Part shown: piece by piece, positions 52,452 through 53,148 of the stretch | Layout: every line of letters starts with the position of its first letter | Position numbering within the stretch: position 1 is the first letter of the stretch | Assembly: GCA_016713435.1 (NCBI GenBank) | Contig: JADJPD010000046.1 | Span: 1-53,148 of the forward strand | From: Gemmatimonadota bacterium | GTDB lineage: Bacteria; Gemmatimonadota; Gemmatimonadetes; Gemmatimonadales; GWC2-71-9 | Direction of reading: 5' to 3' | Length of the DNA: 53,148 nucleotides | Position numbers and translations under genes: made by a program | Notes under the pieces: model-generated | The model's database searches: none | Seen by the model: the letters and a program-made list of their open reading frames with translations, nothing else | Told to the model about the DNA's origin: nothing

Positions 52452-53148
52452 TCACCGGCAGCGGCGGTGCCTTCCAGCGTCGAGCGCGTCGAGGAACTCC
52501 TGCATCGTCGCAAAGCGGTTGTCCGGGCCCTTTGTCGAGGGCGCGCATGATGGCGTTCTCGACGGCCTCGGCGACGGGGAATACTGGCCGGAGCGGCCGC
52601 GGCGGGTAGGCGAAGCGGCGCATGGTGTGGCGGTAAGCGTGGGCCCTTGAAGGGGGCTCGCCGGTGATCATCTCGTAGAGCACGCCCGCGAGGGCGGTAT
52701 TGCTGGTCGGTGCGGCCGTCGATCTCCTTTTCGCCGCTGGCCTGCTCGGGGCTCGTGTACACCGGCGTGCCGACGATCATGCCGGTGGCGGGGAGCTTCT
52801 CGGCGTTCCCCGCTCACGGCGCGGGAGGCGACGCCGAAGTCGGCCACGAGGACGTCGCTGCCGTCGAGCAGGATGTTGTCGTGGCCTGAATATGTCGCGG
52901 TGGACCACGTCCTCCACGTGTGCGCGAGGCGGAGCCCACGGCCTTCGTGATGCGGAGCGCCTCTGGCCACCCTCGAGGGGCCGCCCTTCTCCAGGCGGTC
53001 CTGCGGGAGGGTAAGCCCTAAGGGCATGGTGAACCAGAGCTGAGTCGCCCCACTCTCGCGCACGGGTCGAGCACGGAGGATGAAGCTAAGGTGGTCGAGG
53101 CCGTAAGGCGACGCGGATCTCGCGCTTGAAGCGGTCTGCGCCGACGGT
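52452..53148 (-). CDS. Ser/Thr protein kinase, partial and frameshifted
   Basis: Runs off the right edge; the N-terminal glycine loop and Lys are outside. Visible blocks on the minus strand: DRFKREIRVAL, then SGATQLWFTMP, then DNILLDGSDVLVADFGVASRAVSGER (catalytic loop end and DFG). These are followed by MIVGTPVYTSPEQASGEKEIDGRTDQ, VLYEMITGEPP, TMRRFAYPPRPLRPVFP and VENAIMRALDK. The likely end is EFLDAL-DAGRHRCR at 52452. Frame changes about every 60-100 bp. A further copy of GCATGCTTAAGC lies just beyond at 52371. Confidence 0.75.

Overview
The window is about 72% GC with dense, mostly intact coding. It probably comes from a Gemmatimonadota chromosome or a similar high-GC soil or freshwater lineage. 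That is an inference from gene families: Ser/Thr kinases with a C-terminal TolB-like propeller, exported M1 peptidases, choice-of-anchor I and phytase-like esterase proteins, and a PQQ dehydrogenase beside a haem-copper oxidase. Many genes carry 1-2 base frameshifts at homopolymers. These are worst at 49-53 kb and look like uncorrected long-read errors, so genes marked frameshifted are probably intact in the organism.

1-12.1 kb is an accessory region. It has two attC-like folded repeats (60-193, 434-567), a DUF4160/DUF2442 pair, an integron integrase (intI, minus strand, 1907-2842), a RelE/XRE toxin-antitoxin pair bracketed by a repeated hairpin element, and a complete higBA pair. It also has an orphan higA preceded by only the first ~21 codons of a higB, about 1.3 kb of 21-bp tandem-repeat DNA, and two related unknown genes. 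12.19-15.57 kb is a very small RiPP locus: a 53-residue precursor with a LanB-type leader and no cysteine, an attenuator hairpin, and a full-length LanB dehydratase. No cyclase, protease or transporter is beside it.

15.6-20.6 kb holds housekeeping and unknown genes (DUF937, DUF445, B12-binding radical SAM). 20.9-28.0 kb is a compact respiratory operon: a PQQ alcohol dehydrogenase with the lanthanide-type DYD motif, a XoxJ-like periplasmic protein, a lipoprotein cytochrome c, then cytochrome oxidase subunits II, I and III and a small membrane protein. The likely path is electrons from a periplasmic alcohol through PQQ and cytochrome c to oxygen. A rhodanese with a C-x4-CW motif, related to PQQ-catabolism proteins, lies at 43.3 kb.

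28-49 kb holds an amidase, small membrane proteins, a HAD phosphatase, ferrochelatase, two Ser/Thr kinases, five tRNA genes (Asp, Leu, His, Gly, Ala), an HNH nuclease, TonB, a lipoprotein with Ig-like repeats, a DUF1460 amidase and an M1 peptidase. 48.9-53.1 kb holds badly frameshifted genes for a cupin, a phytase-like esterase, a choice-of-anchor I protein and a partial kinase that runs off the end.

Short palindromic repeats of three families, framed by GTAG/CTAC, are scattered between genes and sometimes run into coding 3' ends.
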